Assembly (NCBI RefSeq): GCF_012933505.1
Contig: NZ_JABBNB010000004.1
Coordinates: 186,001-250,000 of the forward strand
Reading direction: 5' to 3'
Source: Gordonia asplenii
GTDB lineage: Bacteria; Actinomycetota; Actinomycetes; Mycobacteriales; Mycobacteriaceae
Length of the DNA: 64,000 bases
Shown here: positions 43,024 through 52,404 of the stretch, piece after piece
Position numbering within the stretch: the stretch's first letter is position 1
Layout of the letters: every line of letters begins with the position of its first letter
The notes under the pieces: generated by a model
What the model saw: the letters and a program-made list of their open reading frames with translations, nothing else
Told to the model about the DNA's origin: nothing
Databases searched by the model: none
Made by a program: the position numbers and the translations under genes

Positions 43024-43235
43024 TGCGATCTTCTCTCCTCGTGATGTGACGCCGGTCGGCGACGAGGGAGGCAGATCAGTCCCGTTTCCGGGCTTTCGAC
43101 GTACGACGACGTCGGAAATACTGAGCCGCGCCGATAACGGTGACCTGACAGTTCACCCTCGCCGAGACAACGCGGACCAGACTAGTCGATCCGACGGCGG
43201 CCAGGCAATTCGAGCCGGACGCGTTACCGTGGCAT

Positions 43236-43664
43236 ATGACCTCCACCACTGCGCTCGACCTGATCACCGACCGCTTTCTCGACCGCCTCGCCGGCCTCGA
43301 CATCGACGGTGCGTTGGAGAGCGTCGACGACGCGATCGTCTATTCGAATGTCGGGCTGCCCACGGTCCGCGGCAAGAAGCGATTCGCCTCGGTGATGCGG
43401 CTGCTGAACACGAAATGGTCGAACTTCGACTACCGCATGCTCAACGCGGCGGCCGACGGCGACGTCGTGCTCACCGAGCGGATCGACGAGCTGACCATCG
43501 GTCCGCTGCGCTTGCAGTTCTGGGTGTGCGGCCGGTTCGAGATCAGCGACGGCCGGATTGTGGTGTGGCGGGACTACTTCGACTTCTTCGACTGCACCAA
43601 GGCGTTGGTACGCGGCGTCGTCGCGCTGGCCTTTCCGCGGGTGCTGCCGCCGCTCAAGGGGTGA
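43236..43664 (+). CDS. Limonene-1,2-epoxide hydrolase-like protein
   Basis: An NTF2-like cone protein of 142 aa. The LEH-type catalytic residues can be placed: Arg82-x-Asp84 (ERIDE) and Asp113 (WRDYFD), with Tyr35 and Asn38 near the water site. It is similar in layout to mycobacterial EphG. It should hydrolyse a lipid or terpenoid epoxide. There is no Shine-Dalgarno before ATG 43236, so the transcript may be leaderless. It runs against the flanking genes and ends 4 bp from the convergent arsC-like gene. Confidence 0.82.
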   Translation: MTSTTALDLITDRFLDRLAGLDIDGALESVDDAIVYSNVGLPTVRGKKRFASVMRLLNTKWSNFDYRMLNAAADGDVVLTERIDELTIGPLRLQFWVCGRFEISDGRIVVWRDYFDFFDCTKALVRGVVALAFPRVLPPLKG

Positions 43665-43668
43665 TCGC

Positions 43669-44010
43669 CTACAGCACCTCGTCGACGTTCTGGAGCGGGC
43701 GTGCCAGTCGGGCGCCCTTGTCGGTCACCACGAACGGACGCTCGACGAGTACGGGATGGGCGAGCATCGCGTCGATGATCTCGTCCTCCGACGCCTCCGC
43801 GAGGTTCAACTCCTTGTAGAGGGGTTCGCGCTTGCGGGCGGCCTGCGCGGCGGTGAGCCCGGCGTCGGCGAAGAGGGTGACCAACTGCTCGCGAGTCCAG
43901 CCCTCGTCGAGGTACTTCACGACGGTCGGTTCGATTCCGGACGCGCGCAGGTGGTCGAGAGTCTTGCGCGACGTCGAGCAGCGGGGGTTGTGATAGATCG
44001 TTGCGTCCAC
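43669..44010 (-). CDS. ArsC-type arsenate reductase (glutaredoxin-linked family)
   Basis: A thioredoxin-fold protein of 113 aa with the single active-site Cys11 in NPRCSTSRKTL. Later Arg and Lys residues (RKREPLYKEL) are typical of ArsC/YffB proteins. No arsenic operon genes are nearby. It sits 25 bp after the DUF1905 gene in the prs-glmU strand. A general reductase role (YffB-like) is as likely as arsenate reduction. Confidence 0.85.
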   Translation of the reverse strand: MDATIYHNPRCSTSRKTLDHLRASGIEPTVVKYLDEGWTREQLVTLFADAGLTAAQAARKREPLYKELNLAEASEDEIIDAMLAHPVLVERPFVVTDKGARLARPLQNVDEVL

Positions 44011-44035
44011 GGTCGGTGAGCCTACTCGGTCTGGG

Positions 44036-44344
44036 CTACCCGAGGTCGATGTGCACGGTCACGACGTCGTCTTCGACGATGCCCTCGGCGGTGCGCACCG
44101 CCTTCTTGACCGGCAGCACATAGGTTCTGCGCTTGGCGTCGGGGAAAATCGAAGTGGCCCAAGTGGTTTCGCCGATGCGGGCAGATACCCGCACCGATCC
44201 GAAGCCGGGGCGGGAATGGTCGACGACATCGGAGATCTCGTCGGCCAGTTCGGTCGGCAGCGAGACGAAATGCCAGGCCCCGGTGGACTGCGCGGTCCAC
44301 ACCGCGGCGTCGAAGGTGCCGTTCGGCGTGGACCGCGCAATCAT
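44036..44344 (-). CDS. DUF1905 domain protein
   Basis: A small all-beta protein of 102 aa. FDAAVWTAQSTGAWHFVSLP, then GFGSVRVSARIGETTWATSIFP and YVLPVKKAVRTAEGI are the conserved parts of DUF1905. The function is unknown. It begins 16 bp after prs and precedes the arsC-like gene. Confidence 0.85.
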   Translation of the reverse strand: MIARSTPNGTFDAAVWTAQSTGAWHFVSLPTELADEISDVVDHSRPGFGSVRVSARIGETTWATSIFPDAKRRTYVLPVKKAVRTAEGIVEDDVVTVHIDLG

Positions 44345-44360
44345 CTAGGTTGCGGAGAGA

Positions 44361-45338
44361 CTAGGCGCTGCCGTCGAAAAGGCTTGTGACGGAGCCGTTT
44401 TCGAAGACCTCACGGATGGTCTGAGCGAGCAGCGGAGCGATCGACAGGACCGTCAGGTTGGCGAACCGCTTCTCCGGGCCGATCGGCAGCGTGTTGGTCG
44501 CGATGACCTCCTTGGCGCCGGAGTTGGCCAGCCGTTCGGCGGCCGGATCGGAGAACACGCCGTGGGTGGTGGCGATGATCACGTCGCCGGCTCCGGCGTC
44601 CTTGAGGACGCGGACGGCGCCGGCGATGGTGCCGCCGGTGTCGATCATGTCGTCGATCAGCACGCAGGTCAGACCCTCGACCTCACCGACGACACGGTTG
44701 GACTTGACCTGGTTGGGCACCAGCGGGTCGCGGGTCTTGTGGATGAACGCCAGCGGCGCGCCGTTGAGGGCGTCGGCCCACTTCTCGGCGACACGGACGC
44801 GACCCGAGTCGGGGGAGACGACGCAGATGTTGTCGGTGCCGTAGTGCTCACGGACGTAGTCGGCGAGCTGACCCTGGGCGTGCATGTGATCGACGGGGCC
44901 GTCGAAGAAGCCCTGGATCTGGTCGGTGTGCAGGTCGACGGTGATGATGCGGTCGGCGCCGGCGGTCTTGAGCAGGTCGGCGACGAGACGCGCCGAGATG
45001 GGCTCGCGGCCGCGGTGCTTCTTGTCCTGGCGGGCGTAGGGGTAGAACGGCAGGATCGCGGTGATGCGCTTGGCCGAGCCGCGCTTGAGCGCATCGATCA
45101 TGATGAGCTGTTCCATCAACCAAGTGTTCAGCGGCGCGGGGTGGCTTTGCAGGACGAAGGCGTCCGAGCCGCGGACCGACTCTTCGAACCGGACGAAGAT
45201 CTCGCCGTTGGCGAAGTCACGCGCGGTCTGCGGGGTGACTTTCACGCCGAGCTCGTCGGCGACGGCCTGGGCGAGCTCCGGGTGGGCACGGCCAGAGAAC
45301 AGCATCAAGTTCTTCTGGTTGTCGGTGGTCCAGGTCAT
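44361..45338 (-). CDS. prs: Ribose-phosphate pyrophosphokinase
   Basis: Makes PRPP from ribose 5-phosphate and ATP. The 325-aa length is standard. The PRPP-binding loop is CVLIDDMIDTGGTIAGA. The ATP flexible loop is near YARQDKKHRGREPISARL. Metal and allosteric residues are in FVRFEESVRGSD and VDLHTDQIQGFFD. It follows glmU by 46 bp in the conserved glmU-prs order. Confidence 0.97.
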   Translation of the reverse strand: MTWTTDNQKNLMLFSGRAHPELAQAVADELGVKVTPQTARDFANGEIFVRFEESVRGSDAFVLQSHPAPLNTWLMEQLIMIDALKRGSAKRITAILPFYPYARQDKKHRGREPISARLVADLLKTAGADRIITVDLHTDQIQGFFDGPVDHMHAQGQLADYVREHYGTDNICVVSPDSGRVRVAEKWADALNGAPLAFIHKTRDPLVPNQVKSNRVVGEVEGLTCVLIDDMIDTGGTIAGAVRVLKDAGAGDVIIATTHGVFSDPAAERLANSGAKEVIATNTLPIGPEKRFANLTVLSIAPLLAQTIREVFENGSVTSLFDGSA

Positions 45339-45384
45339 CTTTCCTCAATCTGGTGTGAGCGGGTTGAAACTAGTGGCGGCGCGC

Positions 45385-46863
45385 TCAGGCGTCGGTCTGC
45401 TGGGCCGCCAGGGCGGCGGCCGCAGAAGTCGTGTCGGGACGCTTGCGCGGCACCCAGTTCTCGATGTTGCGTTGCTCGCCCGCGGAGACGGCCAATGCGC
45501 CCGGCGGGACATCCTGCCGAACCACCGTACCGGCGCCGGTGTAGGCGCCGTCGCCGATTGTCACCGGCGCGACGAACATGTTGTCCGAACCGGTGCGGCA
45601 GTGCGAGCCGATCACCGTCTGATGTTTGTTGACGCCGTCGTAGTTGACGAAGACGCTCGACGCCCCGACGTTGGTGTGTTCGCCGATCACCGCATCGCCG
45701 ACGTAGGTCAGGTGCGGCACCTTGGTCGACGCCCCGATCTGCGCGTTCTTGGTCTCCACGAACGTGCCGATCTTACCGTCGTCGCCCAGGTACGTTCCCG
45801 GGCGCAGGAAGGCGAACGGTCCCACGCTGGCGCCGGCGCCGACGACGGCCCCGCTGCCGTGGGTGCGGACGATGCTGGTGCCCGCACCGACGACGACGGC
45901 GGTGAGAGTGGTGTCGGGGCCGATCACCGCGTCGGACGCGATGACCGTGCGGCCGTGCAGTTGAGTGCCCGGCTCGATGCGGACGTCTTCGGCGATGGCG
46001 ACGTCGACGTCGATCCAGGTGGTCGCCGGGTCGACGACGGTGACGCCCGCCAGCTGATGGCGGCGGATGATGCGCCGGTTGAGTTCGGCGCCGAGCTCGG
46101 CGAGTTGCGCGCGGTCGTTGCAGCCGGCGACGACGGCGGGGTCGTCGACGATGAAGGCGCGCACCGGAAGGCTCTTGCCGACGGCGATCTCGACGACGTC
46201 GGTGAGGTAGAACTCGCCCTGGACGTTGTCGGTGGAGATCTGGGTGAGCGCCTCGCGCAGGACCGCGGCGTCGAATGCGTAGATGCCCGCGTTGACCTCG
46301 GTGATGGCCCGCTGTTCGTCGGACGCGTCCTTGTGTTCGACGATGGCGCTCACGGCCCCGGCCTCGCGGACGATGCGGCCGTAGCCGGTGGGGTCGTCGA
46401 CGACGAAGCTGGTGAGGGTGACCGCGGCGGCGGGTCCGGCGGTGTGGACGTCGAGGAGCGCGCGCAGCGTTGGGCCGTCGAGGAGGGGAGCGTCGGCGAC
46501 GGTGACCAGCACGGTGCCGTCGAAGTCGTCGGGGAGGGCGGACAGTCCGACGCGGGCGGCGTCGCCGGTGCCGCGGGGGAGGTCCTGGTCGGCGATGAGG
46601 ACTTCGCGGCCGATCTGGCCCGCGATGACGTCGATCGCGGCGGTGACGCGGTCACGTTCGTGACTGACGACGGCGACGAGATGCGTCGGGACGAGGTCGG
46701 CCGCGCCGTGCAGGGCATGCCCGACCAGCGAGCGGCCACCGATCTCGTGCAGGATCTTGGGCGTCTTGGACTTCATCCGGGTGCCCGCGCCGGCCGCGAG
46801 CACGATGACCGCGGTCGCCGACGGTGTGGAGGGGTCGTTGTGAGTGCCGTGACCCGTCGTCAT
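45385..46863 (-). CDS. glmU: Bifunctional GlcNAc-1-P uridyltransferase/GlcN-1-P acetyltransferase
   Basis: A protein of 492 aa. The N-terminal nucleotidyltransferase has [20 protein letters not shown] near residue 22. The C-terminal part is a left-handed beta-helix acetyltransferase with hexapeptide repeats (for example [22 protein letters not shown]). It makes UDP-GlcNAc for the cell wall. ATG 46863 has GGAGG 6 bp upstream; a longer start lacks one. It is divergent from fabG. Confidence 0.97.
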   Translation of the reverse strand: MTTGHGTHNDPSTPSATAVIVLAAGAGTRMKSKTPKILHEIGGRSLVGHALHGAADLVPTHLVAVVSHERDRVTAAIDVIAGQIGREVLIADQDLPRGTGDAARVGLSALPDDFDGTVLVTVADAPLLDGPTLRALLDVHTAGPAAAVTLTSFVVDDPTGYGRIVREAGAVSAIVEHKDASDEQRAITEVNAGIYAFDAAVLREALTQISTDNVQGEFYLTDVVEIAVGKSLPVRAFIVDDPAVVAGCNDRAQLAELGAELNRRIIRRHQLAGVTVVDPATTWIDVDVAIAEDVRIEPGTQLHGRTVIASDAVIGPDTTLTAVVVGAGTSIVRTHGSGAVVGAGASVGPFAFLRPGTYLGDDGKIGTFVETKNAQIGASTKVPHLTYVGDAVIGEHTNVGASSVFVNYDGVNKHQTVIGSHCRTGSDNMFVAPVTIGDGAYTGAGTVVRQDVPPGALAVSAGEQRNIENWVPRKRPDTTSAAAALAAQQTDA

Positions 46864-47106
46864 CAATGACCTCCGCCGAGATGTTGTGGTTGGTGTTGCG
46901 ACGTGCGTGTACGACATGCAACGGTGGCGATCCTACGCAAGACCCGGCGTGCAACCCAACTTGCGAGTAACCCGACCTGCCCGAACGAGGTGAACTGAGC
47001 AAGTGCTAAGAACGAGTGGGATCTTACTCACTCATCGTGGTTGCAACGGTTGAACGTGGTTGCCGCGGTGAACCGTCACCCCGAACCTGGAAGAGGATTG
47101 AACGAG

Positions 47107-47862
47107 ATGACCGCTAAGAAAGTAGCCATCGTCACCGGTGCCGCCCGCGGAATCGGCGCGGCCGTGGCCAAGCGCCTGGCGTCGGACGGCATGGCCGTCG
47201 CCGTACTGGACCTGAACGCGGAGTCCTGCGAGGGCACCGTCGCCGCGATCAACGAGGCAGGCGGCAAGGCCATCGCCGTCGGCGCCGACGTGTCCAACGA
47301 GGAGTCGGTCGCGGCCGCCGTGGAGAAGGTCGTCGCCGAACTCGGCGGACCGACCGTCCTGATCAACAACGCGGGCATCATCCGCGACAACATGCTGTTC
47401 AAGATGACCGTCGACGACTGGGACGCCGTGATGGGCGTGCACCTGCGCGGCGCGTTCCTGATGAGCAAGGCATGCCAGAAGCACATGGTCGACGCCGGCT
47501 GGGGCCGCATCGTCAACCTGTCGTCGACGTCGGCGCTGGGCAACCGCGGGCAGGCCAACTACTCGGCGGCCAAGGCGGGTATGCAGGGCTTCACCAAGAC
47601 CCTGGCGATCGAGCTCGGCAAGTTCGGCGTGACCGCGAACGCGATCGCTCCGGGATTCATCGAGACCGAGATGACCGCCGCGACCGCGGCGCGCATGGGC
47701 GTCGAATTCGAGGAGTTCAAGAAGTTCAGTGCTGCCCAGATTCCGGTGAATCGTGTTGGCGCACCGGAAGATATCGCGCACACCGCGTCGTTCTTCGCCA
47801 GCGAGGGTGCCGGCTTCGTGTCGGGCCAGGTGGTCTACGTGGCAGGCGGCCCGAAGGACTGA
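47107..47862 (+). CDS. fabG: 3-oxoacyl-ACP reductase (FabG-type SDR)
   Basis: A classical SDR of 251 aa. TGAARGIGAAVA near residue 9 binds NADP, NNAG is near 89 and the catalytic Ser and Tyr-x3-Lys are in STSALGNRGQANYSAAKAG. The C-terminus GFVSGQVVYVAGGPKD is typical of FabG. Enzymes of this type reduce 3-oxoacyl thioesters. It stands alone, divergent from glmU, with a strong terminator after it. A degenerate copy of its 3' end lies at 55325-55423. Confidence 0.9.
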   Translation: MTAKKVAIVTGAARGIGAAVAKRLASDGMAVAVLDLNAESCEGTVAAINEAGGKAIAVGADVSNEESVAAAVEKVVAELGGPTVLINNAGIIRDNMLFKMTVDDWDAVMGVHLRGAFLMSKACQKHMVDAGWGRIVNLSSTSALGNRGQANYSAAKAGMQGFTKTLAIELGKFGVTANAIAPGFIETEMTAATAARMGVEFEEFKKFSAAQIPVNRVGAPEDIAHTASFFASEGAGFVSGQVVYVAGGPKD

Positions 47863-47890
47863 TCGCGAGTCGTCCCAGCGAATTGCTCGG

Positions 47891-47921
47891 AACCCGAACG
47901 CCTCAAGCGTTCGGGTTCTTT
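47891..47921 (+). terminator. Rho-independent terminator after fabG
   Basis: A perfect 11-bp stem, aacccgaacgc (47891-47901) and gcgttcgggtt (47907-47917), with a 5-nt loop is followed by cttt. It also lies just past the 3' end of the convergent GntR gene and can serve both. Confidence 0.85.
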
Positions 47922-47940
47922 GCTGTGTGCTGGGTTGGAG

Positions 47941-48633
47941 CTATGTGGATTGCGTGCTGACCGCACGATGTGCGGCGACGGCGCGCTTGGTTCGCGCGGC
48001 GTCGTTGGCGGTGATGGCCCGCACCAGTTCGACATGTACGTCGACGCGTTCGTGGAGGTAACCGGAGTCGTCGGCGGCCGTATCGCGATCCGGTTGGCTC
48101 GGCAGTCCCTCGACGTGCGCCATCGCGCTGAGATAGACGCCTTTGGCGAAGGTGTTGCGGGTGATCTCGGCGATCCGCCGATGCAATGTCCAGTTGGCGC
48201 GCAGGAAGCTCTCCCGGTCGGAGGCGTGGCGCTCCATGTCGGCGACGATCCGATACAGATCGGCGGCGTCGCCCGCCGTGCAGTGCTCAGCGGCGTCGAC
48301 GTCGACAGCCTCCTCCAGCGCGTCACGCACTACCACGGCGTCGGCAACGCTTTGCGGGTCGGAGGACACCGACAGCAGCGTGTGGCGGAGCTGGACGACG
48401 GTGCCCGATTGTGCGACGAACAGACCGCCACCGCGACCCGGTCGGACGTCGACGGTCCCGCGCTCGGCCAGCAGTCGTGCCGCCTCGCTGATGCTCGCGC
48501 GCCCGAGTCGGGTCTGTTCGCGCAGCTCATCCATGGTGGCGATGCGATCGCCGGGGCGTAATGAACGGTCGACGATCCAGCCCTCGATCTCGGCGGCCAG
48601 CGATTGGGCGCGGGTCAGCGGTACGGAAAACAC
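47941..48633 (-). CDS. GntR/FadR-family transcriptional regulator
   Basis: A regulator of 230 aa. The N-terminal winged helix is LAAEIEGWIVDRSLRPGDRI, then ELREQTRLGRASISEAARLL and VDVRPGRGGGLFV. The C-terminal FCD domain of about 140 residues has metal-ligand-like residues, with DALEEAV, HRRIAEIT and HVELVRAI. The start is GTG 48633, only 6-7 bp after a TAAACT box, so the message is probably leaderless. It is divergent from the hydroxylase operon and should control it. Confidence 0.9.
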   Translation of the reverse strand: MFSVPLTRAQSLAAEIEGWIVDRSLRPGDRIATMDELREQTRLGRASISEAARLLAERGTVDVRPGRGGGLFVAQSGTVVQLRHTLLSVSSDPQSVADAVVVRDALEEAVDVDAAEHCTAGDAADLYRIVADMERHASDRESFLRANWTLHRRIAEITRNTFAKGVYLSAMAHVEGLPSQPDRDTAADDSGYLHERVDVHVELVRAITANDAARTKRAVAAHRAVSTQST

Positions 48634-48690
48634 CCGACTAGTTTAAGTGATTCGCTTGACAGAAGGGCGGAATTGTGGCGAAACTTACGT

Positions 48691-48720
48691 CTAACAACAC
48701 TAAAGGTTCGGGTGTTTTAG
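48691..48720. promoter_or_regulatory. Candidate GntR operator before the hydroxylase operon
   Basis: Arms ctaacaacac (48691-48700) and gtgttttag (48712-48720) pair with one bulged base. The repeat sits 14 bp before the hydroxylase ATG and is AT-rich compared with its surroundings. Confidence 0.5.
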
Positions 48721-48733
48721 CAAGGAGAGTGTC

Positions 48734-50341
48734 ATGGATTCACAAGTCGACGTCGCCATCGTGGGGTTCGGTCCGGCAGGGGCGATGCTCGCGTCGCTGC
48801 TCGGCCAACGTGGGCATCGAATCGTCGCATTGGACAAGTTCCCGGAGCCGTACTCACTGCCCAGGATGAGCACGCTCGACGGTGAGGTGGCGCGACTGCT
48901 CCAGCACGCCGCCGACCCGGCCGAAGCGCTGGCCGAGTCGTTGCCGGAGACCTTCGTCGAGTTGTGGGGTGCCGATGGTGAGTTGAAGGGGCACTTCGAC
49001 TGGGACTACAAACGGGCCGGCCACTATTCGCACTTGTCGCTGCACCAGCCGAATATCGAGGCGGCCATGGCGCACCGCATCGCGGAGTACCCGAATATCG
49101 AGGTGCGGTGGGGACGGACCGTCGAGGAGATCGTCGAGGCCGGTGGCGCCGAAAGCCCGACGAACGGAGTCGGTGGCGTACCGACGGGACCGCACGAGAC
49201 CCGGTACGACGTGGTCGCGCGCACCGCCGACGGTGAGACCGAGCGGGTATCCGCTCGGTACGTGGTGGGTATGGACGGCGCGAGCAGTTTCGTTCGTGAA
49301 CAGCTGGGGATCGAACTCGACGTGCTGCACGTGCACGACGACCAGTGGATCCTCACCGACTACGACGTCGTCGAGCCGCTGGCGAACAACCTGGAGCAGC
49401 GAGTGTACTTCGACCTGAAGTTCGAGCAGCCCTATTTCTACGCTCCCAACGGCGTCGGCCGCGTGCGCACGGACGTCCGCGTGATCGACGGAACCGATAT
49501 GACCGACGAACTCACCGAGGAACGCGGGCTCGAATTCTTGGAATCTCGGGTCGGCATCCCACGCTCGAGCGTCCGGCAGACCCGCCGCAAGCTCTACCGG
49601 TTCCGCAGCCAGATCGCCACCGAGATGCGACGTGGCAACATCTTCATCGGCGGCGATGCGGCCCACGCGATGACCCCGTACATGGGCCAGGGTGCGTGCA
49701 CAGCGATGCGGGACGCGGCGAACCTCGCGTGGAAGCTCGACTTCGTGCTCAGTGACGGCGCCGACGCCGCGATCCTCGACACCTATGCCGCCGAACGGCT
49801 GGCGCAGGGGCGATTCTTCGTGGAGGGTTCGTACGCGGCGTTTCGGATGATCAACCCCGAGACGCTCGACAGCGCCGCCGAACGGGATGCGTATCTCGTT
49901 GTGACCGGTGGTAACGTCACGCCGCCGATCCCACCGCTGCGCGACGGCATTCAGCTTCGGCAGTCCGACGGCGACTATCCGCCGCAGTCGGGCGAGGTCG
50001 CTCCGCAGGGCGTCGTCGCGATGAATGGTCGTTCCGAACTGATCGACGACATCGTCGGATACGGCTTCCAGTTGATCTCCACCCTGCCGATCGACGACGT
50101 GCTCAGCGTCGAACAGCTCGCGCGGCTGGACGATCTCGGCGTGATCCGGGTCCGCCTGGGGTCCGATGCGGTGGATGTCGACGGAACCTATCGCGACTAC
50201 TTCGCCGCCCACTCGGCGCAGGCACTGCTCTCCCGCCCAGACGGGTACGTTTTCGGGCTCGCCGACGACGCCGAGGGTCTCGTCGCGTTGGTCGACAGCC
50301 TGCTGCACCAGCTGCCCGCCCCGACCACCGTGGCGGTGTGA
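48734..50341 (+). CDS. FAD-dependent aromatic hydroxylase (MhpA/PheA-like)
   Basis: A group A flavoprotein monooxygenase of 535 aa. The FAD motif GFGPAGA is at 11-17, the DG motif is VGMDGASSFVREQLG, and the GD motif is IFIGGDAAHAMTPYMGQG. The length and C-terminal thioredoxin-like extension fit the 3-(3-hydroxyphenyl)propionate hydroxylase group. It should hydroxylate a phenolic ring with NAD(P)H and O2. GGAG precedes the ATG. It leads an operon of seven genes with short overlaps. The next gene starts in its stop codon (GTGA). Confidence 0.9.
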   Translation: MDSQVDVAIVGFGPAGAMLASLLGQRGHRIVALDKFPEPYSLPRMSTLDGEVARLLQHAADPAEALAESLPETFVELWGADGELKGHFDWDYKRAGHYSHLSLHQPNIEAAMAHRIAEYPNIEVRWGRTVEEIVEAGGAESPTNGVGGVPTGPHETRYDVVARTADGETERVSARYVVGMDGASSFVREQLGIELDVLHVHDDQWILTDYDVVEPLANNLEQRVYFDLKFEQPYFYAPNGVGRVRTDVRVIDGTDMTDELTEERGLEFLESRVGIPRSSVRQTRRKLYRFRSQIATEMRRGNIFIGGDAAHAMTPYMGQGACTAMRDAANLAWKLDFVLSDGADAAILDTYAAERLAQGRFFVEGSYAAFRMINPETLDSAAERDAYLVVTGGNVTPPIPPLRDGIQLRQSDGDYPPQSGEVAPQGVVAMNGRSELIDDIVGYGFQLISTLPIDDVLSVEQLARLDDLGVIRVRLGSDAVDVDGTYRDYFAAHSAQALLSRPDGYVFGLADDAEGLVALVDSLLHQLPAPTTVAV

Positions 50342-51090
50342 CGACCGTGCGGACTCACGCCTATGTCGAGTACGACGCTGGAGCGCTGCTCTGCGACGTC
50401 TACCCGGGCGAACCCGGCGCGGGCATCGTCATCTACCTGCACGGTGGTGGCTTCGCGGTCGGCGACCGGGCGACGGACGCGAGCCGGGTCCAGTCGCTTG
50501 CCGCGCACGGCCTGACCGTCGTCGTACCGGACTATCGACTGGTGCCGCACGCGGTCTTTCCGGCGCAGGTCGACGACGTGCGTGCGGTGATCGATTGGGT
50601 GCGTGGGCACCGAGCCGACGTCGGGACCGACGGGCGCATCGGTCTGTGGGGAGCCTCGGCCGGTGCGGTGCTGGCGACGCTGACCGCGCTCGGGTCCGAC
50701 GGTGACGCGGATATCGACGTGGCCGCCGTCGTCTCGTGGTTCGGGTTCAGCGACATCGGCGCCGTCGCCGCGCGCAGTCCGCTGGAGGCATCTCTGTTGC
50801 CGCCCGGTCCCGAGCAAGGATTCTTGAGCAACGCGACCCCGGAGCGTGTGCGCGCGGCGAGCCCGATCAACCACGTGCGCGCAGACGCACCGCCGCACCT
50901 GATCGTGCACGGCGATCGAGATCAGATCGTCGCGATCGACGAGAGTCGCCGATTCCACGAGGCGCTCACCCGGGCCGGGGCACAGTCGACGCTCGTCACG
51001 CTCGGCGGTGCCGGCCACGAGGATCCTCGCTTCGACAGCCCGACGATGATCGCCATCACCGCTGCGTTTCTGCGTAGCCACCTGGCATGA
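50338..51090 (+). CDS. Alpha/beta hydrolase of the hormone-sensitive lipase group
   Basis: A serine hydrolase of 250 aa. The oxyanion motif HGGG is at 35-38, the nucleophile Ser107 is in GASAG, the acid is probably in HGDRDQIVAID and the His is in GAGHED. The family cleaves esters and sometimes C-C bonds. The start is GTG 50338 overlapping the hydroxylase stop. A short-chain ester or lactone made in the pathway is the expected substrate. Confidence 0.88.
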   Translation: MTTVRTHAYVEYDAGALLCDVYPGEPGAGIVIYLHGGGFAVGDRATDASRVQSLAAHGLTVVVPDYRLVPHAVFPAQVDDVRAVIDWVRGHRADVGTDGRIGLWGASAGAVLATLTALGSDGDADIDVAAVVSWFGFSDIGAVAARSPLEASLLPPGPEQGFLSNATPERVRAASPINHVRADAPPHLIVHGDRDQIVAIDESRRFHEALTRAGAQSTLVTLGGAGHEDPRFDSPTMIAITAAFLRSHLA

Positions 51091-51122
51091 CCACAACAAC
51101 AACAGATCACGAAGGAGACAGT

Positions 51123-51563
51123 ATGTCCGCCAGCAGTTTGAATGAAGCACGCCCGCACGACCGCAGTCTCATCACCGCGGTGATGCACCGCTACTGCAAC
51201 ATGGCACGTGAGAACGCAGACTTCGCCGGCATGTCCGTGCTATACACGCCGACGGCGCGGATCACTTTCCCCGACGGACGTGAGGTCGGCGCACACGAGA
51301 TGGCGAAAGTCGTCAAAGGAAACGGCCCGACCTTCATCCGGCACCACGCGACGACCCTCGACATCGAGTTCGACGGTGACACCGCGGCAGACGTCGTCAC
51401 GATGTACATCGCCATCACCGACCAGGCGGCCCCCGACCACTGGGGGTCGTGGACCGACCGTTTCGTCAAGCAGACCGACGGACGTTGGCTGATCGACCGG
51501 CGCACCATCGGCGTCGACGGTGCGACGCCCGGTGGCTGGTGCGCCGCCGCGTACGGCAACTGA
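51123..51563 (+). CDS. SnoaL-like/NTF2-fold protein
   Basis: A small cone-fold protein of 146 aa. RYCNMARENADFAGMSVLYT opens the fold and RFVKQTDGRWLIDRRTIGVD closes it. Similar proteins are isomerases, hydratases or lyases of small ring compounds. A strong GAAGGAG at 51110-51116 marks ATG 51123. An ATG at 51087 overlaps the previous stop and is the other option. The catalytic residues are not certain. Confidence 0.85.
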   Translation: MSASSLNEARPHDRSLITAVMHRYCNMARENADFAGMSVLYTPTARITFPDGREVGAHEMAKVVKGNGPTFIRHHATTLDIEFDGDTAADVVTMYIAITDQAAPDHWGSWTDRFVKQTDGRWLIDRRTIGVDGATPGGWCAAAYGN

Positions 51564-51576
51564 GCGGAGGACGCAG

Positions 51577-52404
51577 ATGCGAATCGTCGGATACGAATCG
51601 GGTGGATCGGTGCACGTCGGAGCGCGTGACGGGGACGACCTGATCCCGTTGGGGCCGGTCGAGGAGTTTTGGACGGACCCGCGAGCGGCAGTTGCCGCCG
51701 CGGGTTCGATCACCCAGCGGGTGCCTGTGCACTCGCTTCAGCTGGCGCCACCGGTGACGCCGTCGGCGCGGGTACTTTGCGTCGGCCTCAACTACCGCGA
51801 ACACGTCGCCGAGGGCCCGTTCGAAGTGCCCGATCACCCGACGATCTTCGGGCGGTGGACCACGTCCCTCACCGTCGGTGGCACGCCAGTGGCGGCGCCG
51901 GTCGATGAGCAAGGCCTGGACTGGGAGGCGGAGGTGTTGGTCGCCGTCGCCGAGCCGATCTCGGTCGCCGACCCCGCAGAGGCGGCGAAGGCGGTGTTCG
52001 GCTACGCCGCGTTCAACGACATCACCGCCCGGCGTGCCCAGAAACTCACCACCCAGTGGACCATCGGCAAGAATGCCGACGGCAGCGGTCCGATGTCAGA
52101 TCTGGTCACCGCCGACGAGGTCGGGGAGCTCGGCAGTCGCGCGGTGGTGTGCCGGGTGAACGGCGAAGTCGTGCAGTCCTCGACTACGGACATGATGATC
52201 TTCAGCGTAGGCGACATTCTGTCGTTCGTGAGCCGTACGTTCACCCTGCGACCCGGTGACCTGGTCGCCACCGGTACACCGTCGGGCGTGGGGTATGCGC
52301 GGACACCTCCTCGGTTCCTGCAGCCCGGCGACGAGGTGGAAGTCAGTGTCGAGGGGATCGCCTCGGTCCGGACGCCCATCGCCGAACGATCGGTGGTCCG
52401 GTGA
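51577..52404 (+). CDS. Fumarylacetoacetate hydrolase-family enzyme
   Basis: A FAH-fold protein of 275 aa. The family markers are LNYREHVAEG, the metal-binding DWEAEVLVAVAEP, FNDITARRAQ and ATGTPSGVGYAR. Members hydrolyse acylpyruvates or isomerise and hydrate ring-fission products in meta-cleavage routes. GGAGG lies 6 bp before ATG 51577. Together with the hydroxylase it suggests ring-opening catabolism, although no ring-cleavage dioxygenase of a known type is present, unless the cupin serves. Confidence 0.9.
   Translation: MRIVGYESGGSVHVGARDGDDLIPLGPVEEFWTDPRAAVAAAGSITQRVPVHSLQLAPPVTPSARVLCVGLNYREHVAEGPFEVPDHPTIFGRWTTSLTVGGTPVAAPVDEQGLDWEAEVLVAVAEPISVADPAEAAKAVFGYAAFNDITARRAQKLTTQWTIGKNADGSGPMSDLVTADEVGELGSRAVVCRVNGEVVQSSTTDMMIFSVGDILSFVSRTFTLRPGDLVATGTPSGVGYARTPPRFLQPGDEVEVSVEGIASVRTPIAERSVVR

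Noticed and set aside
45061-46869. A 602-codon plus-strand frame opposite glmU and prs
   Set aside because: It spans two well-supported genes and their gap and is rich in Asp/Gly/Val repeats typical of an antisense frame.
48854-50308. A 484-codon minus-strand frame opposite the FAD hydroxylase
   Set aside because: The hydroxylase frame carries three FAD motifs; the opposite frame carries none.
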